NCBI RefSeq assembly: GCF_009931695.1
Contig: NZ_CP048000.1
Coordinates: forward strand, 556,001-620,000
Origin: Anaerocolumna sedimenticola
Lineage (GTDB): Bacteria > Bacillota > Clostridia > Lachnospirales > Lachnospiraceae
Direction: 5' to 3'
Length of the DNA stretch: 64,000 nt
Within the stretch, counting starts at the first letter, position 1; every line of letters begins with the position of its first letter. The position numbers and the translations under genes were made by a program. The notes below the pieces were generated by a model. That model was not told where the DNA came from. It ran no database searches and worked only from the letters and a program-made list of their open reading frames with translations. This document shows positions 7,859-16,669 of this stretch, piece after piece.

Positions 7859-8698
7859 ATGGAGAATAATTCCAATGTAATCTCAGCCATAGAAGAATAT
7901 TGTTTGAAACACCCAGGTGCTTATGAAGCAAGACCCTTTGGAGAATATCCGATTTGTTATAAGGTTTTAGGAAAAATATTTGCGCAATTCAACACAGAAG
8001 AAAAATTTTATAAGTTAACATTAAAATGCGAGCCGGAGAAAGCAACTCTTTATCGGCAGCTTTATCCGGATATTATAGTACGTGGATATCATTGTCCGCC
8101 GGTTCAGCAGCCATATTGGAATACCATTAATCTGGATGATTTCTTCAATATGGACATGTTATTTCAAATGATTGATGAGGCATATGACGCTGTTATTCAT
8201 AAATTCAGCAGAAAATTAAAATCCGAGTTACTTAATCTATCCGAATTAACATTTAAGGATACGGACGGGGAAGATCCGGATTTTGCAATGCTTTGTGGCA
8301 GGCTGGATCAAACCCTTGACGAAATCGTTGGGGGCAGGTTTCAACGAAGTCAGTATGCACAATATAATAAAAGAGACAGTATCCATGACGTGATTGTGGC
8401 TTATCGGGATGGAAAGCCGATTGCATGCGGTGCCTTTAAAATGTATGACGAAGAACATGCGGAATTAAAACGAATCTATGTAGAATCATCCCAGCGAAAG
8501 ATGGGATTGGGTGCAGAATTGGTTCGTAGGTTAGAGGCAAAGGCAAAAATCAAAGGCTACCGGTGGTGCATTTTAGAAACCGGGAAGCCGATGGAAGCAG
8601 CCTGTCATATGTACAAAAAGGCAGGATATAAAATTATACCAAATTACGGACAGTATGCGGATAAACCTAATTCCATCTGTATGGAACGAAAAATCTGA
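7859..8698 (+). CDS. MmcQ/YjbR-like domain fused to a GNAT acetyltransferase
   Basis: This 279-residue protein joins two domains usually encoded separately. Residues 1-115 are a YjbR/MmcQ-type domain (EARPFGEYPICYKVLGKIFA, then a KLTLKCEPEKA strand and a GYHCPPVQQPYWNTI segment). Residues 125-279 are a GNAT domain with the acetyl-CoA loop SSQRKMGLGAELVRRLE and the late CHMYKKAGYK. YjbR domains have a CyaY-like fold and unclear function, so the fusion may bind a target that the GNAT modifies. AGGAG lies 7 bp upstream of ATG 7859. Stand-alone gene. Confidence 0.82.
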   Translation: MENNSNVISAIEEYCLKHPGAYEARPFGEYPICYKVLGKIFAQFNTEEKFYKLTLKCEPEKATLYRQLYPDIIVRGYHCPPVQQPYWNTINLDDFFNMDMLFQMIDEAYDAVIHKFSRKLKSELLNLSELTFKDTDGEDPDFAMLCGRLDQTLDEIVGGRFQRSQYAQYNKRDSIHDVIVAYRDGKPIACGAFKMYDEEHAELKRIYVESSQRKMGLGAELVRRLEAKAKIKGYRWCILETGKPMEAACHMYKKAGYKIIPNYGQYADKPNSICMERKI

Positions 8699-8750
8699 TA
8701 CCAATTGGGAAACCATCTGCTAATATTATTTTTGAGGGAGGAAAAAAAGG

Positions 8751-9152
8751 ATGAACATATGGAATGAGATGTTTAACAAGGCGAAACAGGTGCAAAATGC
8801 AAGAACCATTTCACCGTTTATTGATGCAGGAGGAGTTGCTGCAGCTATATTAACTGCTAGTAATAATATTTATGTCGGTGTCTGCATTGATACGAGTTCT
8901 TCGCTTGGAATGTGCGCTGAGAGAAACGCTATTGCTAATATGATAACCAATGGAGAAAGTAAAATAACGAAAGTTCTTGCAATTATGCCTGACGGAAAAG
9001 TTGGTCCCCCTTGTGGAGCTTGCAGAGAATTTATGATGCAACTAGATAAAGACAGTAAAGACATTGATGTGCTAATGAATTATGATACCTTAGAAACAGT
9101 AAAACTTGGTGATTTATGTCCGATTTGGTGGACAGATAGCCGTTTAAATTAA
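8751..9152 (+). CDS. Cytidine deaminase-like zinc enzyme
   Basis: A 133-residue member of the cytidine deaminase fold. The zinc site is complete: MCAERNAIAN gives the Cys ligand and catalytic Glu, and PPCGACREF gives the other two Cys ligands. This all-cysteine set is typical of free-nucleoside deaminases such as Cdd, and of blasticidin-S deaminase. The surrounding accessory genes make an antibiotic-inactivating role possible, but nothing in the sequence separates the two. A GGGAGGAAA ribosome binding site precedes ATG 8751. Confidence 0.8.
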   Translation: MNIWNEMFNKAKQVQNARTISPFIDAGGVAAAILTASNNIYVGVCIDTSSSLGMCAERNAIANMITNGESKITKVLAIMPDGKVGPPCGACREFMMQLDKDSKDIDVLMNYDTLETVKLGDLCPIWWTDSRLN

Positions 9153-9204
9153 ACCAGAATTTAAGTTTCAAATTATTTATACACCATGAAAGGAGAAAAC
9201 TTAT

Positions 9205-9672
9205 ATGGTACATTTAGTTTATTGTGACAATACCGGAAAAAGCGGTGAACGCGAGCTGGATAAAATTATGAATGGAACAAAAACGATGGTGGTACGAGGT
9301 GCTGCAGGCCGAAAAATCCCTCACAGCCGAGTATTTGAGAGTGAAACTCTGTATTTTATGGAAAAGGGAACTGCTAACATTTCCGCTCTTGCAAAAGTAA
9401 AATCTGTTCAGAACTATGTTAAGCTCACTGATAGTGAAATAACAAAAATTCTTGCGGATAATCAATGCAAGCTCTGCTTAACGGATAAACAAAAGGAACG
9501 CTGGTTTAAAAAGTGCCTGTGTCTTGTAGCGTTTAGCGATATAAAAGTGATCGACCCTCCCCTTGCTTTTGACCATCAAGGTAATATGGATGATTGGCTG
9601 ATTATTGATAAAATTGAAGATGTGGTTGTTGGAACCAGTATTCCGTACAACTATGAAAAGTCAAGGTTTTAG
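9205..9672 (+). CDS. ASCH/PUA-like fold protein paired with DUF5131
   Basis: A 155-residue soluble protein. Features suggest the PUA-like ASCH/EVE fold: a small beta barrel with an N-terminal TMVVRGAAGRKIPHSRV strand-loop, ETLYFMEKG, and a central VKSVQNYVKLTD. The gene is separated from the downstream DUF5131 gene by 3 bp, so the two are almost certainly translated together. ASCH domains bind RNA or modified bases, which would fit a partner that modifies nucleic acid. The assignment rests on pattern and context, not a decisive motif. AAGGAG precedes ATG 9205. Confidence 0.6.
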   Translation: MVHLVYCDNTGKSGERELDKIMNGTKTMVVRGAAGRKIPHSRVFESETLYFMEKGTANISALAKVKSVQNYVKLTDSEITKILADNQCKLCLTDKQKERWFKKCLCLVAFSDIKVIDPPLAFDHQGNMDDWLIIDKIEDVVVGTSIPYNYEKSRF

Positions 9673-9675
9673 CTT

Positions 9676-10383
9676 ATGGCTATGTGGAATCCATGGCGAG
9701 GCTGCCATAAGTATAGTGAGGGGTGTAAGTTCTGTTATATTCACAAGGGTGATAATAAACGCGGTACTGATACTAACACCATTGTAAAAACAGATAAATT
9801 TACCGCTCCCATTGATAAAAATAAAAAAGGGGAATACAAAATCAAATCCGGACAAGTAGTTTATCTTTGCTTTTCCTCCGATTTTTTACTTCCTGATGCA
9901 GACGCCTGGAGAGGTGATTGCTGGCAAATGATAAAGGAACGCTCCGACTTACATTTTATATTCTTAACAAAACGTATTGAACGTTTTACCGACTGTACTC
10001 CTGATAATTGGGGAGATGGATACGATAACGTAACGGTGGGTTGTACCATAGAAAATCAGGAAATGGCTGATTTCAGGTTATCCATTTTTAACAAGCTGCC
10101 TATCAAGCATAAAAACATTATTTGCCAGCCTCTTATCGAGCAAGTCACGATTGAAAAATATCTTGAGGATATTGAGCTTGTAGTGGTTGGCGGTGAATCC
10201 GATTATAAAGCACGGCCATTAGACTATGACTGGGTGTTATCTCTCCGTTCTCAGTGTATTAACGCGAATACTCATTTTGAATTCAGACAATGCGGTACCT
10301 ATTTTATAAAGGATGGAAAAACATATACGCTTAATGTACGGCAGCTTTGCAGTCAGGCAAAAAAGGCAGGAATCGACTATTAG
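9676..10383 (+). CDS. DUF5131 (phage Gp37/Gp68-like) family protein
   Basis: A 235-residue protein with the DUF5131 hallmark start WNPWRGCHKYSEGCKFCY, where three cysteines (Cx6Cx2C) resemble a radical-SAM-like iron-sulfur site. Other family landmarks are YLCFSSDFLLPDADAWR, FIFLTKRIERF, and VVVGGESDYKARPLDYDWV. The biochemical activity of the family is not settled; it is common in phages and near nucleic-acid modification or defence genes. It is coupled to the ASCH-like gene upstream with no ribosome binding site of its own worth noting. Confidence 0.82.
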   Translation: MAMWNPWRGCHKYSEGCKFCYIHKGDNKRGTDTNTIVKTDKFTAPIDKNKKGEYKIKSGQVVYLCFSSDFLLPDADAWRGDCWQMIKERSDLHFIFLTKRIERFTDCTPDNWGDGYDNVTVGCTIENQEMADFRLSIFNKLPIKHKNIICQPLIEQVTIEKYLEDIELVVVGGESDYKARPLDYDWVLSLRSQCINANTHFEFRQCGTYFIKDGKTYTLNVRQLCSQAKKAGIDY

Positions 10384-10430
10384 TTGAAGCGAATTAAAAT
10401 ACAGATTATTTATATGAGAGGAAGGTTGTC

Positions 10431-11239
10431 GTGGACAAGAATGCAGTTAATAGAATGAATATAGGCGCAGATGGGGTGGACTCCGCCATCACGACCCACA
10501 TGGACAAAAATTCTGTTTATGAAACAAACAGCTTCTATTGGGACACAAAGGGAAATTCATTTTTAGGAGCAATCGTGCTTCCTTTCTATGGAGCATTTGT
10601 CTCAGAGGAAAAATGCCAACTTTTCGGCGATGTTTCAGGAAAAAAATTACTGGAGATCGGTTGTGGAAACGGACAATCCTTGCAATATCAGGGGGAGCGC
10701 AAGGCATCTGAACTATGGGTATGGATATATCGGAAAAACAACTCAAAAAGGCAAAACAACATTTAACGGCGTGCGGTCTTTCGGCAAAACTAATCTGTTC
10801 TCCCATGGAAGAAGAATGTGGTATACCAGTAAATTATTTTGACTTTGTCTATTCGATTTATGCCATAGGTTGGACTACCGACCTTGAGGATACTTTTTGC
10901 CGGATCGCTTCTTACCTGAAAAAAGACGGAATATTTATTTTCAGTTGGTCTCATCCGATACACAAATGTATTGCCGCAGAAAATAATATGCTTATTTTTA
11001 AAAAATGTTACTTCGATGAATCCTGGTATTCTGTATCTCTTGATGAGGGTGAACTGACATTATCAGACCGTAAACTATCAACTTATGTGAATGCGCTGGC
11101 AAAAGCGGGATTGGTAATTGAGCAAATGATAGAGCAATCTGATGATGACATTATTCAATCCTACGAAGGAAACAGTGATTTCGCAAAAAAAGCAAAAATG
11201 CTTCCTGTAACTTTTGTAATCAAAGCAAGAAAACTTTGA
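10431..11239 (+). pseudogene. Class I SAM methyltransferase, frame broken at one G-run
   Basis: Two overlapping frames form one methyltransferase of about 269 residues. The first (GTG 10431, after GAGGAAGG) carries the SAM-binding LLEIGCGNGQSL. The second carries MDISEKQLKKAKQHL (motif II), FDFVYSIYAIGWTTD (motif IV) and FIFSWSHPIH. Adding one G to GGG at 10717-10719 restores a continuous reading frame exactly (810 bp). Either the gene is a recent pseudogene or a base is missing from the sequence; the intact codons on both sides favour the latter. The acceptor is unknown. Confidence 0.75.
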
Positions 11240-11338
11240 ACTATTTAAAAATGGATTGGTAAGAAGTGTTCCTATCAAAAGGTATCTTTGTGGAAATGTA
11301 CTTTTGTCCTGAATATAATTAGAAAGGAAGTTTGTGAT

Positions 11339-11503
11339 ATGAATATCGGTTTTTATGCTTGTCTTATTTTAGGCTTAATCTTTGCCATTATGACCATTTT
11401 ATTTACCTTACTTGGTGACAAAGCAGCCGTTTTAAAAAGTATAAAACCAAATAGAGGCAGTCTCTTTTCAATAGCCGATTTGCTTATTGGCTTGGGTTCA
11501 TGA
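11339..11503 (+). CDS. Small membrane protein, possibly truncated
   Basis: ATG 11339 follows AAAGGAAG by about 6 bp. The 54-residue product has one long hydrophobic N-terminal stretch (about residues 4-27) and a GDKAAVL turn reminiscent of short DUF3784-type membrane proteins, then a second weakly hydrophobic end. It is shorter than that family usually is, so it may be a broken gene. Function unknown. Confidence 0.4.
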   Translation: MNIGFYACLILGLIFAIMTILFTLLGDKAAVLKSIKPNRGSLFSIADLLIGLGS

Positions 11504-11640
11504 TATCATCTGAATATTACCTTGTTATAGCTTTGTAAGCCTGATTCAATCTCAAGAAATAACTTATGAATACATTGGTATTACCGGTATATTTATGTTA
11601 AAATTAATTCAAATAAATTTAATTAACCAGGAGTAATATT

Positions 11641-12420
11641 ATGCATTTGTTTCATGCCAGTTCATTGTTTAATGAGGATGGAATAAAAGAAATAATAAGT
11701 ATTGCGGGTAATCCGGATAAATTAAGAAATAAAATTATAGAAGCAAAGAAATTGCTTTTAAGAGCATATAATTTTCAAGCATATCACATACCGGAGGATT
11801 TTACTGCTGCTTCTTATATCATTGCAACGAATCATTTAACAGATTCTGATGCTCCCCTTATAATGAGTTATTATTATGAGATTATGCATCCAAGTAAAGA
11901 TACTTATCCCGAGCTGTTTGTTTTCGCGAAAGAAGATTGCTTTAATGGTGTTTCCATACCCAAAGAATTAAAACCCATATTAGAGTTTGAGAAAGTTTTT
12001 GCAGTGGACCGGAAAAGTACCGGTGGATCTTTCGCAGCAATTAAAACAGCTGAAAATTGGTTTGCAAAGAGCGATAAACCAAAACATTTTTTAATATTCC
12101 CTCAGGGAACTATTTATGACATAAACAAAGATCGAGCAGAGGATATTGAACGTGGAGCTTTCTGGTTAGCCAAGTTACTTGGTATTCCTGTTTTGCCGGC
12201 TTTTATTGAGCAGGCAGTTGAGGGAGCCGGGAATCGTCTCGTATTTGGAAAGCCGATTTATATACCAGAAGACTGCCGGGACTTTGATCCACATAAAAAA
12301 ATATGGTTAGAAAGAGTAATTGAAGCACAGAACGAATTAGGGACACTTACAGGAATCCCAGCAAGAGAAGCCGTACTTGATGAAGAACATCGAACGAGAA
12401 AAAGATTTAAACCAATTTAG
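11641..12420 (+). CDS. PlsC-like 1-acyl-glycerol-phosphate acyltransferase family protein
   Basis: A 259-residue member of the lysophospholipid acyltransferase superfamily. The catalytic Hx4D motif is present as NHLTDSD near residue 64, and the substrate-binding FPxGT is present as FPQGT near residue 155, with Gln in place of the usual Glu. There is no clear membrane helix, so the enzyme may be peripheral. It would acylate a lysolipid or another alcohol. CCAGGAG precedes ATG 11641. It is the last gene of the plus-strand accessory island and faces the minus-strand ABC exporter. Confidence 0.75.
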   Translation: MHLFHASSLFNEDGIKEIISIAGNPDKLRNKIIEAKKLLLRAYNFQAYHIPEDFTAASYIIATNHLTDSDAPLIMSYYYEIMHPSKDTYPELFVFAKEDCFNGVSIPKELKPILEFEKVFAVDRKSTGGSFAAIKTAENWFAKSDKPKHFLIFPQGTIYDINKDRAEDIERGAFWLAKLLGIPVLPAFIEQAVEGAGNRLVFGKPIYIPEDCRDFDPHKKIWLERVIEAQNELGTLTGIPAREAVLDEEHRTRKRFKPI

Positions 12421-12446
12421 TATCTCAAATAAGCAAACTGGGTAGT

Positions 12447-12493
12447 AACCTCCAAACGAAGTAATTATATTTTACATCAGTTTGGAGGTTTAC
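12447..12493. terminator. Intrinsic terminator between convergent genes
   Basis: AACCTCCAAAC (12447-12457) and GTTTGGAGGTT (12480-12490) form an 11-bp perfect stem around a 22-nt loop. It lies between the acyltransferase stop and the minus-strand FtsX permease stop, and could serve both strands. Confidence 0.6.
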
Positions 12494-12518
12494 TTTTGAA
12501 ATACAAAGATCTCACAGC

Positions 12519-14771
12519 TCACTCCGTGCCCTTTTTCAGCACCTCGCTCATGGATATTTTCTCGAGCTTCTTTCCACACAGCCGCTTGGTTATCTCGTAC
12601 ACCGCAAAGATCACCACGAAGCTTATCAGGATATACAACGGGTTCACAATCATTGGTATCAGCATATTGGTTATATCTGCTACGTAACCATACAGGTTGT
12701 TCCCAAAGGCCAGCATGAACGGAAGCCCCAGCCAAAACCCGATGAATACCGCCGGTGTGGAACTGTTTAGAATCAGCTTCGCCACTTCTTTTCCGCGGTA
12801 GCCGAATACTTTCATTAGGGATATTGTGCTGCGGCTTTCCTCAATCATCAGCGATGTTATTAGGAAGATAATAATGACCGCAATAAGCACGGCTAAGGCC
12901 GTTACAGACGTAACTATGAGCGTCGTTGGCATGGCCAGGTCTTCATACGCCTCGGGATCTCTAGCATCCATCACACCGGCAAGCAGGCTTTCGTCAAAAT
13001 CTATCTCATGGCTGCTGAGCACGGTCCGGTAGCTTCCGAGAGGTTGACCGGTCATACGGTTGAACTTATCAAGGGGCATAGAAACAAATTGCACACCGTA
13101 GGTTTCGACGATCCCATCGATTGTCAGATTGTATGATTTTCCATCCAGCTTGTTTATGAAACTAATCGTGTCCCCTTCCTTAAGCTTCAGCCGGCTGGCC
13201 AGCGGAGACGTGATATTTACCTGATCCCTGGACAGCGTGTTGCCCTCCATGTCGTTCATCTTGAAGCCGACGGAATCCAGCTCCATACCCATCAGGTAAA
13301 ACTCAACCGATTCCCTGCCCTCGGGATAGCAGCGGATCGTGTTATATGGCTCCGCTCCTTCGGGAATCCCTCCATCCTGTAAATTTTGTACTTCCTTGAA
13401 GTTATACTCCAGGGGATACTGGTACATCGACAGCGCCCCTCTGTCCATCACCACATCCATCGAGTAGTTGAAGGTAAAACCATACAGCAATATCATTGAC
13501 GCGGCGCTCACGCCCAACACTAAGAACAACAGACGCGGTATACTTCGTACCTGCTCGCGTATCCGGAATTTGGTATTGAATTTAAACCGATCCAGCCGGA
13601 ATGTACGTTCTATAAAATTCACTTTTGTTTTTTGCTCGTCACCTTTCATCAACTCAACAGCAGCTTTTCTGAGAATCTTACGTATAATAAGAAAACTTGA
13701 CAGACCGATAAAAATCACCGGCATCAAAACGGCAAGCGCCAGGTTTAATAGAGAAAATGTAATGCCTTTATCAGGCAGGATGTAATAAATCAACATAGAA
13801 TCAACTACGGGTTTTACACACGGCAACGCAAGCAGTGTGCCGGCAAGGCCTCCCACCGCGGACATAAGCACTGGGATCGCTGTATAATGCAAGGTCAGTT
13901 CCCGTCGGCGATAGCCCAGGGCGTAGAGCGTACCTATGACCACACCGTCGGATTTGACCATGCGCCGGATCACCACCCCCACAATAAGACAGCTAAGCAG
14001 AAAAAAAGCAGATGATACAGGAAGGCTCATGCTCTGCATACTGTTAATGTTTGACCAAGGCATACTGACGCGCTTGTTATTTTTGGCGTCCAGCCATTCG
14101 GAAAGGGAATACCCTTTTTCGCTTAAAAGCCCATGCAGCTTCACTATCTGTTCATTAATATTTTCCCTGTCTTTAAAACGTACCCCATAGACTGTGACCG
14201 CCTCCGGGAATGCCTTAAGATCCGCGGCGGAAACAATCCCGATACCAAAACCGCTGGTTGGCAGCACATCGTAAAGGCTTTTGAGTATATAAACATAATT
14301 GGGTACGGCCATCGTTCCTACTATATTGAAACTTTTGCCGTTTAGCTCTATTTGACCGCCGATATTCAAGCCTTGTGTCTTACAAAAATACGGATCGAGT
14401 AAAATATCCCCCGGATTTTTAAGACCTCGCCCTGATAATACCGCCGGAATATTGATTTTGGAAGTAAGGTTCAGAAGCCTCACCTCCCCGTCTTGCAGTT
14501 TGACGTCGTACTGTCTATAAGCCTCTATCAGCGCGCCGGATTCTACCTCCATCGCCGCGATATCCGGGATGGGTTTATCTGTGGAAAAGGTCAGATCTTC
14601 CTGCCTGTTGTCTTTTGCAAACCCCACGACCAGTTTTTTAAGGTTATTGGCCACGCCTGTCGCCGCGATGAAATAAAAGCTTCCTAAAAGAATCAGAATA
14701 ACGATGCCGATATACCGGCCCTTGTTTTCTTTTATAATACGCCATATGCGTTTTCTCAGTGTCATTACCAT
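12519..14771 (-). CDS. ABC transporter permease with two FtsX domains
   Basis: A 750-residue integral membrane protein of the FtsX/MacB type. One helix lies near the N-terminus (IVILILLGSFYFIAATG), followed by an extracytoplasmic domain. A first three-helix FtsX unit spans roughly residues 255-370, a second extracytoplasmic domain follows, and a second FtsX unit spans roughly 610-735. This arrangement fits Gram-positive exporters for peptides or antimicrobials, rather than the shorter LolCE. It overlaps the upstream ATPase gene by 7 bp, so the two form one transporter. The region is visibly more GC-rich than its surroundings, which suggests transfer. Confidence 0.85.
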   Translation of the reverse strand: MVMTLRKRIWRIIKENKGRYIGIVILILLGSFYFIAATGVANNLKKLVVGFAKDNRQEDLTFSTDKPIPDIAAMEVESGALIEAYRQYDVKLQDGEVRLLNLTSKINIPAVLSGRGLKNPGDILLDPYFCKTQGLNIGGQIELNGKSFNIVGTMAVPNYVYILKSLYDVLPTSGFGIGIVSAADLKAFPEAVTVYGVRFKDRENINEQIVKLHGLLSEKGYSLSEWLDAKNNKRVSMPWSNINSMQSMSLPVSSAFFLLSCLIVGVVIRRMVKSDGVVIGTLYALGYRRRELTLHYTAIPVLMSAVGGLAGTLLALPCVKPVVDSMLIYYILPDKGITFSLLNLALAVLMPVIFIGLSSFLIIRKILRKAAVELMKGDEQKTKVNFIERTFRLDRFKFNTKFRIREQVRSIPRLLFLVLGVSAASMILLYGFTFNYSMDVVMDRGALSMYQYPLEYNFKEVQNLQDGGIPEGAEPYNTIRCYPEGRESVEFYLMGMELDSVGFKMNDMEGNTLSRDQVNITSPLASRLKLKEGDTISFINKLDGKSYNLTIDGIVETYGVQFVSMPLDKFNRMTGQPLGSYRTVLSSHEIDFDESLLAGVMDARDPEAYEDLAMPTTLIVTSVTALAVLIAVIIIFLITSLMIEESRSTISLMKVFGYRGKEVAKLILNSSTPAVFIGFWLGLPFMLAFGNNLYGYVADITNMLIPMIVNPLYILISFVVIFAVYEITKRLCGKKLEKISMSEVLKKGTE

Positions 14772-15460
14772 TCAATCCTTTCCGCCGGTATAATCTTGGA
14801 ATTTTGCAAGGCTTCCGTAACCTCACCGCTTCTCAGCCGGAACAGGTTGTGAGCCATACCGGCGATGGCGCTGTTGTGGGTGATCATCAGGATAGTCGTG
14901 CCAAACTGTTTATTAACTTTTTGGAGTAACGACAACACATCCCGCGACGTCTCAAGGTCAAGCGCTCCAGTGGGCTCGTCGCAGAGCAGGAGCTTTGGGT
15001 TTTTAACGATGGCTCGTGCAATGGATACGCGCTGCTGCTCGCCGCCGGAGAGTTCTCTTGGGAAACGGTTCTTTTTGTCAGAAAGTCCGACAGCAGAAAG
15101 CACCTCGTCTGTTTTAAGTGGATTTTTACTGATGTTCGACACAACCTCGATGTTTTCGGCTACCGTGAGGTTCGGCACAAGGTTGTAGAACTGGAAGACG
15201 AAACCCACGCTCTCCCTACGGTATTCAACCAGTTGATTGTCATTTAAATTTGTAATACGCTTGCCGTCCACCTCGACTGAGCCGTTGTCGGCTCTGTCAA
15301 CCCCGCCTATAATGTTCATAAGCGTAGATTTACCCGAACCGGAGGGGCCTAATATTACTCCGATTTGTCCTCTTTCCATCTTCAGGTCCACACCTTTTAG
15401 TACATGGGTAATAATCCCTGTGTTATAGCTTTTTGTAAGGTTTGATACTGATAAAAACAT
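14765..15460 (-). CDS. ABC transporter ATP-binding protein (MacB/LolD type)
   Basis: About 231 residues with a full set of ATPase motifs: Walker A GPSGSGKST, Q-loop FVFQFYNL, signature [14 protein letters not shown], Walker B LLLCDEPTGALD and switch H in MITHN. The LSGGEQQR signature and GALD Walker B extension are typical of the LolD/MacB subfamily that drives FtsX-type permeases, and the partner permease overlaps its stop. A GTG three codons upstream is possible, but AAAGGG fits ATG 15460. Export of a peptide or lipid is likely; the cargo is unknown. Confidence 0.88.
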   Translation of the reverse strand: MFLSVSNLTKSYNTGIITHVLKGVDLKMERGQIGVILGPSGSGKSTLMNIIGGVDRADNGSVEVDGKRITNLNDNQLVEYRRESVGFVFQFYNLVPNLTVAENIEVVSNISKNPLKTDEVLSAVGLSDKKNRFPRELSGGEQQRVSIARAIVKNPKLLLCDEPTGALDLETSRDVLSLLQKVNKQFGTTILMITHNSAIAGMAHNLFRLRSGEVTEALQNSKIIPAERIEW

Positions 15461-15611
15461 ATTTAACACCCTTTCCCTTTTTTATTGTTCAACATTTGAT
15501 TAAATTCATTTTTTAGACTGCTCCATATCCGCTGTCGTTTCTGACATAAGTCAATATATAAATTTATCCGAGGTACCAGAACAAAGCGGATAAGTCCGCA
15601 TCAACCTGTGA

Positions 15612-15661
15612 GATAAAGAAAGAGCCGATAACTGTGAACAATCTCACAGGTTATCGGCTCT
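15612..15661 (-). terminator. Intrinsic terminator overlapping the KTR gene stop
   Basis: Read on the minus strand, AGAGCCGATAACCTGTGA pairs with TCACAGTTATCGGCTCT (one bulge) and is followed by TTTCTTT. The stop codon of the KTR gene lies inside the stem, so transcription ends tightly after it. Confidence 0.75.
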
Positions 15662-15839
15662 GCGTCATAGCGTCTGGCTCTTTGATAACTGATACCTTCA
15701 GTTGTTTTACATTGATTAATGTTTCCTGTTTACACTTGGGACAAAATAGTGGAAAGTTTTCAAGCACCGTATCAAACCGTATCTTGACCCGTGTTTTGTT
15801 GCCACAGACCGGGCATAATATCCATTCATATTTATACAT
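15651..15839 (-). CDS. Cysteine-rich KTR-type zinc-ribbon protein
   Basis: A 62-residue protein with two CxxC pairs, CPVCGNKTRVKIR and FCPKCKQET, matching the cysteine-rich KTR proteins often found on Gram-positive mobile elements beside resistance genes. It probably binds zinc; the function is unknown. The start at 15839 is preferred because AAAGGA lies 9 bp upstream, while longer in-frame starts have poor spacing. It lies downstream of the DrrAB-like genes, separated by 59 bp. Confidence 0.75.
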   Translation of the reverse strand: MYKYEWILCPVCGNKTRVKIRFDTVLENFPLFCPKCKQETLINVKQLKVSVIKEPDAMTQSR

Positions 15840-15898
15840 TCTAACCATTCCTTTACTTGTTGTTTTTTTGACCGCTAACATTTTAATGCCTGTAAACA

Positions 15899-16669
15899 TT
15901 AAGCTGCTTTATGTTTATACGCTCTCATAGCGAAGATATATGCCACAAGCATAATCCCGACGCACCATGCAAGGGCAACCCAAATATCATTTCCGACAGG
16001 TTGCTCCGACAGGAGCGCACGGATAGCGTCTACTATCGAGGTCACTGGCTGATTTTCTGCAAAAGCGCGTACGACTGACGGCATCGTCTCGGTCGGCACA
16101 AACGCCGAGCTGATAAACGGCAGAAAGATTAACGGGTAGGAAAAGGCGCTCGCACCGTCCACCGTTTTTGCGATCAGTCCTGGAATCACAGCGACCCAAG
16201 TCAATGCCAGCGTAAACAGAGCGAGTATACCGGCCACAGCAAGCCATGGCAATACTCCTGCCGATGAGCCAAAGCCCATAAGAAGCGCTACGAGAATGAT
16301 TACGATAACCGAAATCGCATTGGATACCAGCGAGGTCAGCACGTGCCCCCACAGCATGGACGAACGCGCAATCGGCATGGATTGGAACCGCTCGAATATG
16401 CCTCCCTGTACATCCCCAAACAGACGGAAAGCCGTATATGCGATACCGCTTGCAATCGCCATCAGCAGGATACCGGGCAACAAGTAGTTTACATAGTTAT
16501 CCGTACCGGTTTGGATTGCGCCGCCAAACACATAGACGAACAGCAGCATCATCGCAATTGGAGTAATGCAGACTGTGATGATGGTGTCCATGCTGCGGGT
16601 AATATGGCGCATGGAACGTCCAAGCATGACTCCCATATCACTGAAAAAATGCTTCTTTATCATTTTCAT
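15899..16669 (-). CDS. ABC-2 type permease (DrrB-like)
   Basis: A 256-residue membrane protein with six hydrophobic segments. The ABC-2 signature lies near the C-terminal half (LIFLPFISSAFVPTETMP, followed by FAENQPVTSIVDAIRALL), which is typical of daunorubicin-resistance DrrB-like permeases. It begins at the base after the ATPase stop, so the genes are translationally coupled. Together they should export a hydrophobic compound or drug. GC-rich compared with the flanking island. Confidence 0.85.
   Translation of the reverse strand: MKMIKKHFFSDMGVMLGRSMRHITRSMDTIITVCITPIAMMLLFVYVFGGAIQTGTDNYVNYLLPGILLMAIASGIAYTAFRLFGDVQGGIFERFQSMPIARSSMLWGHVLTSLVSNAISVIVIILVALLMGFGSSAGVLPWLAVAGILALFTLALTWVAVIPGLIAKTVDGASAFSYPLIFLPFISSAFVPTETMPSVVRAFAENQPVTSIVDAIRALLSEQPVGNDIWVALAWCVGIMLVAYIFAMRAYKHKAA

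Noticed and set aside
10717..10719. Programmed ribosomal frameshift in the methyltransferase
   Set aside because: There is no slippery heptamer with a downstream structure, and the same kind of break occurs in unrelated genes across the window.
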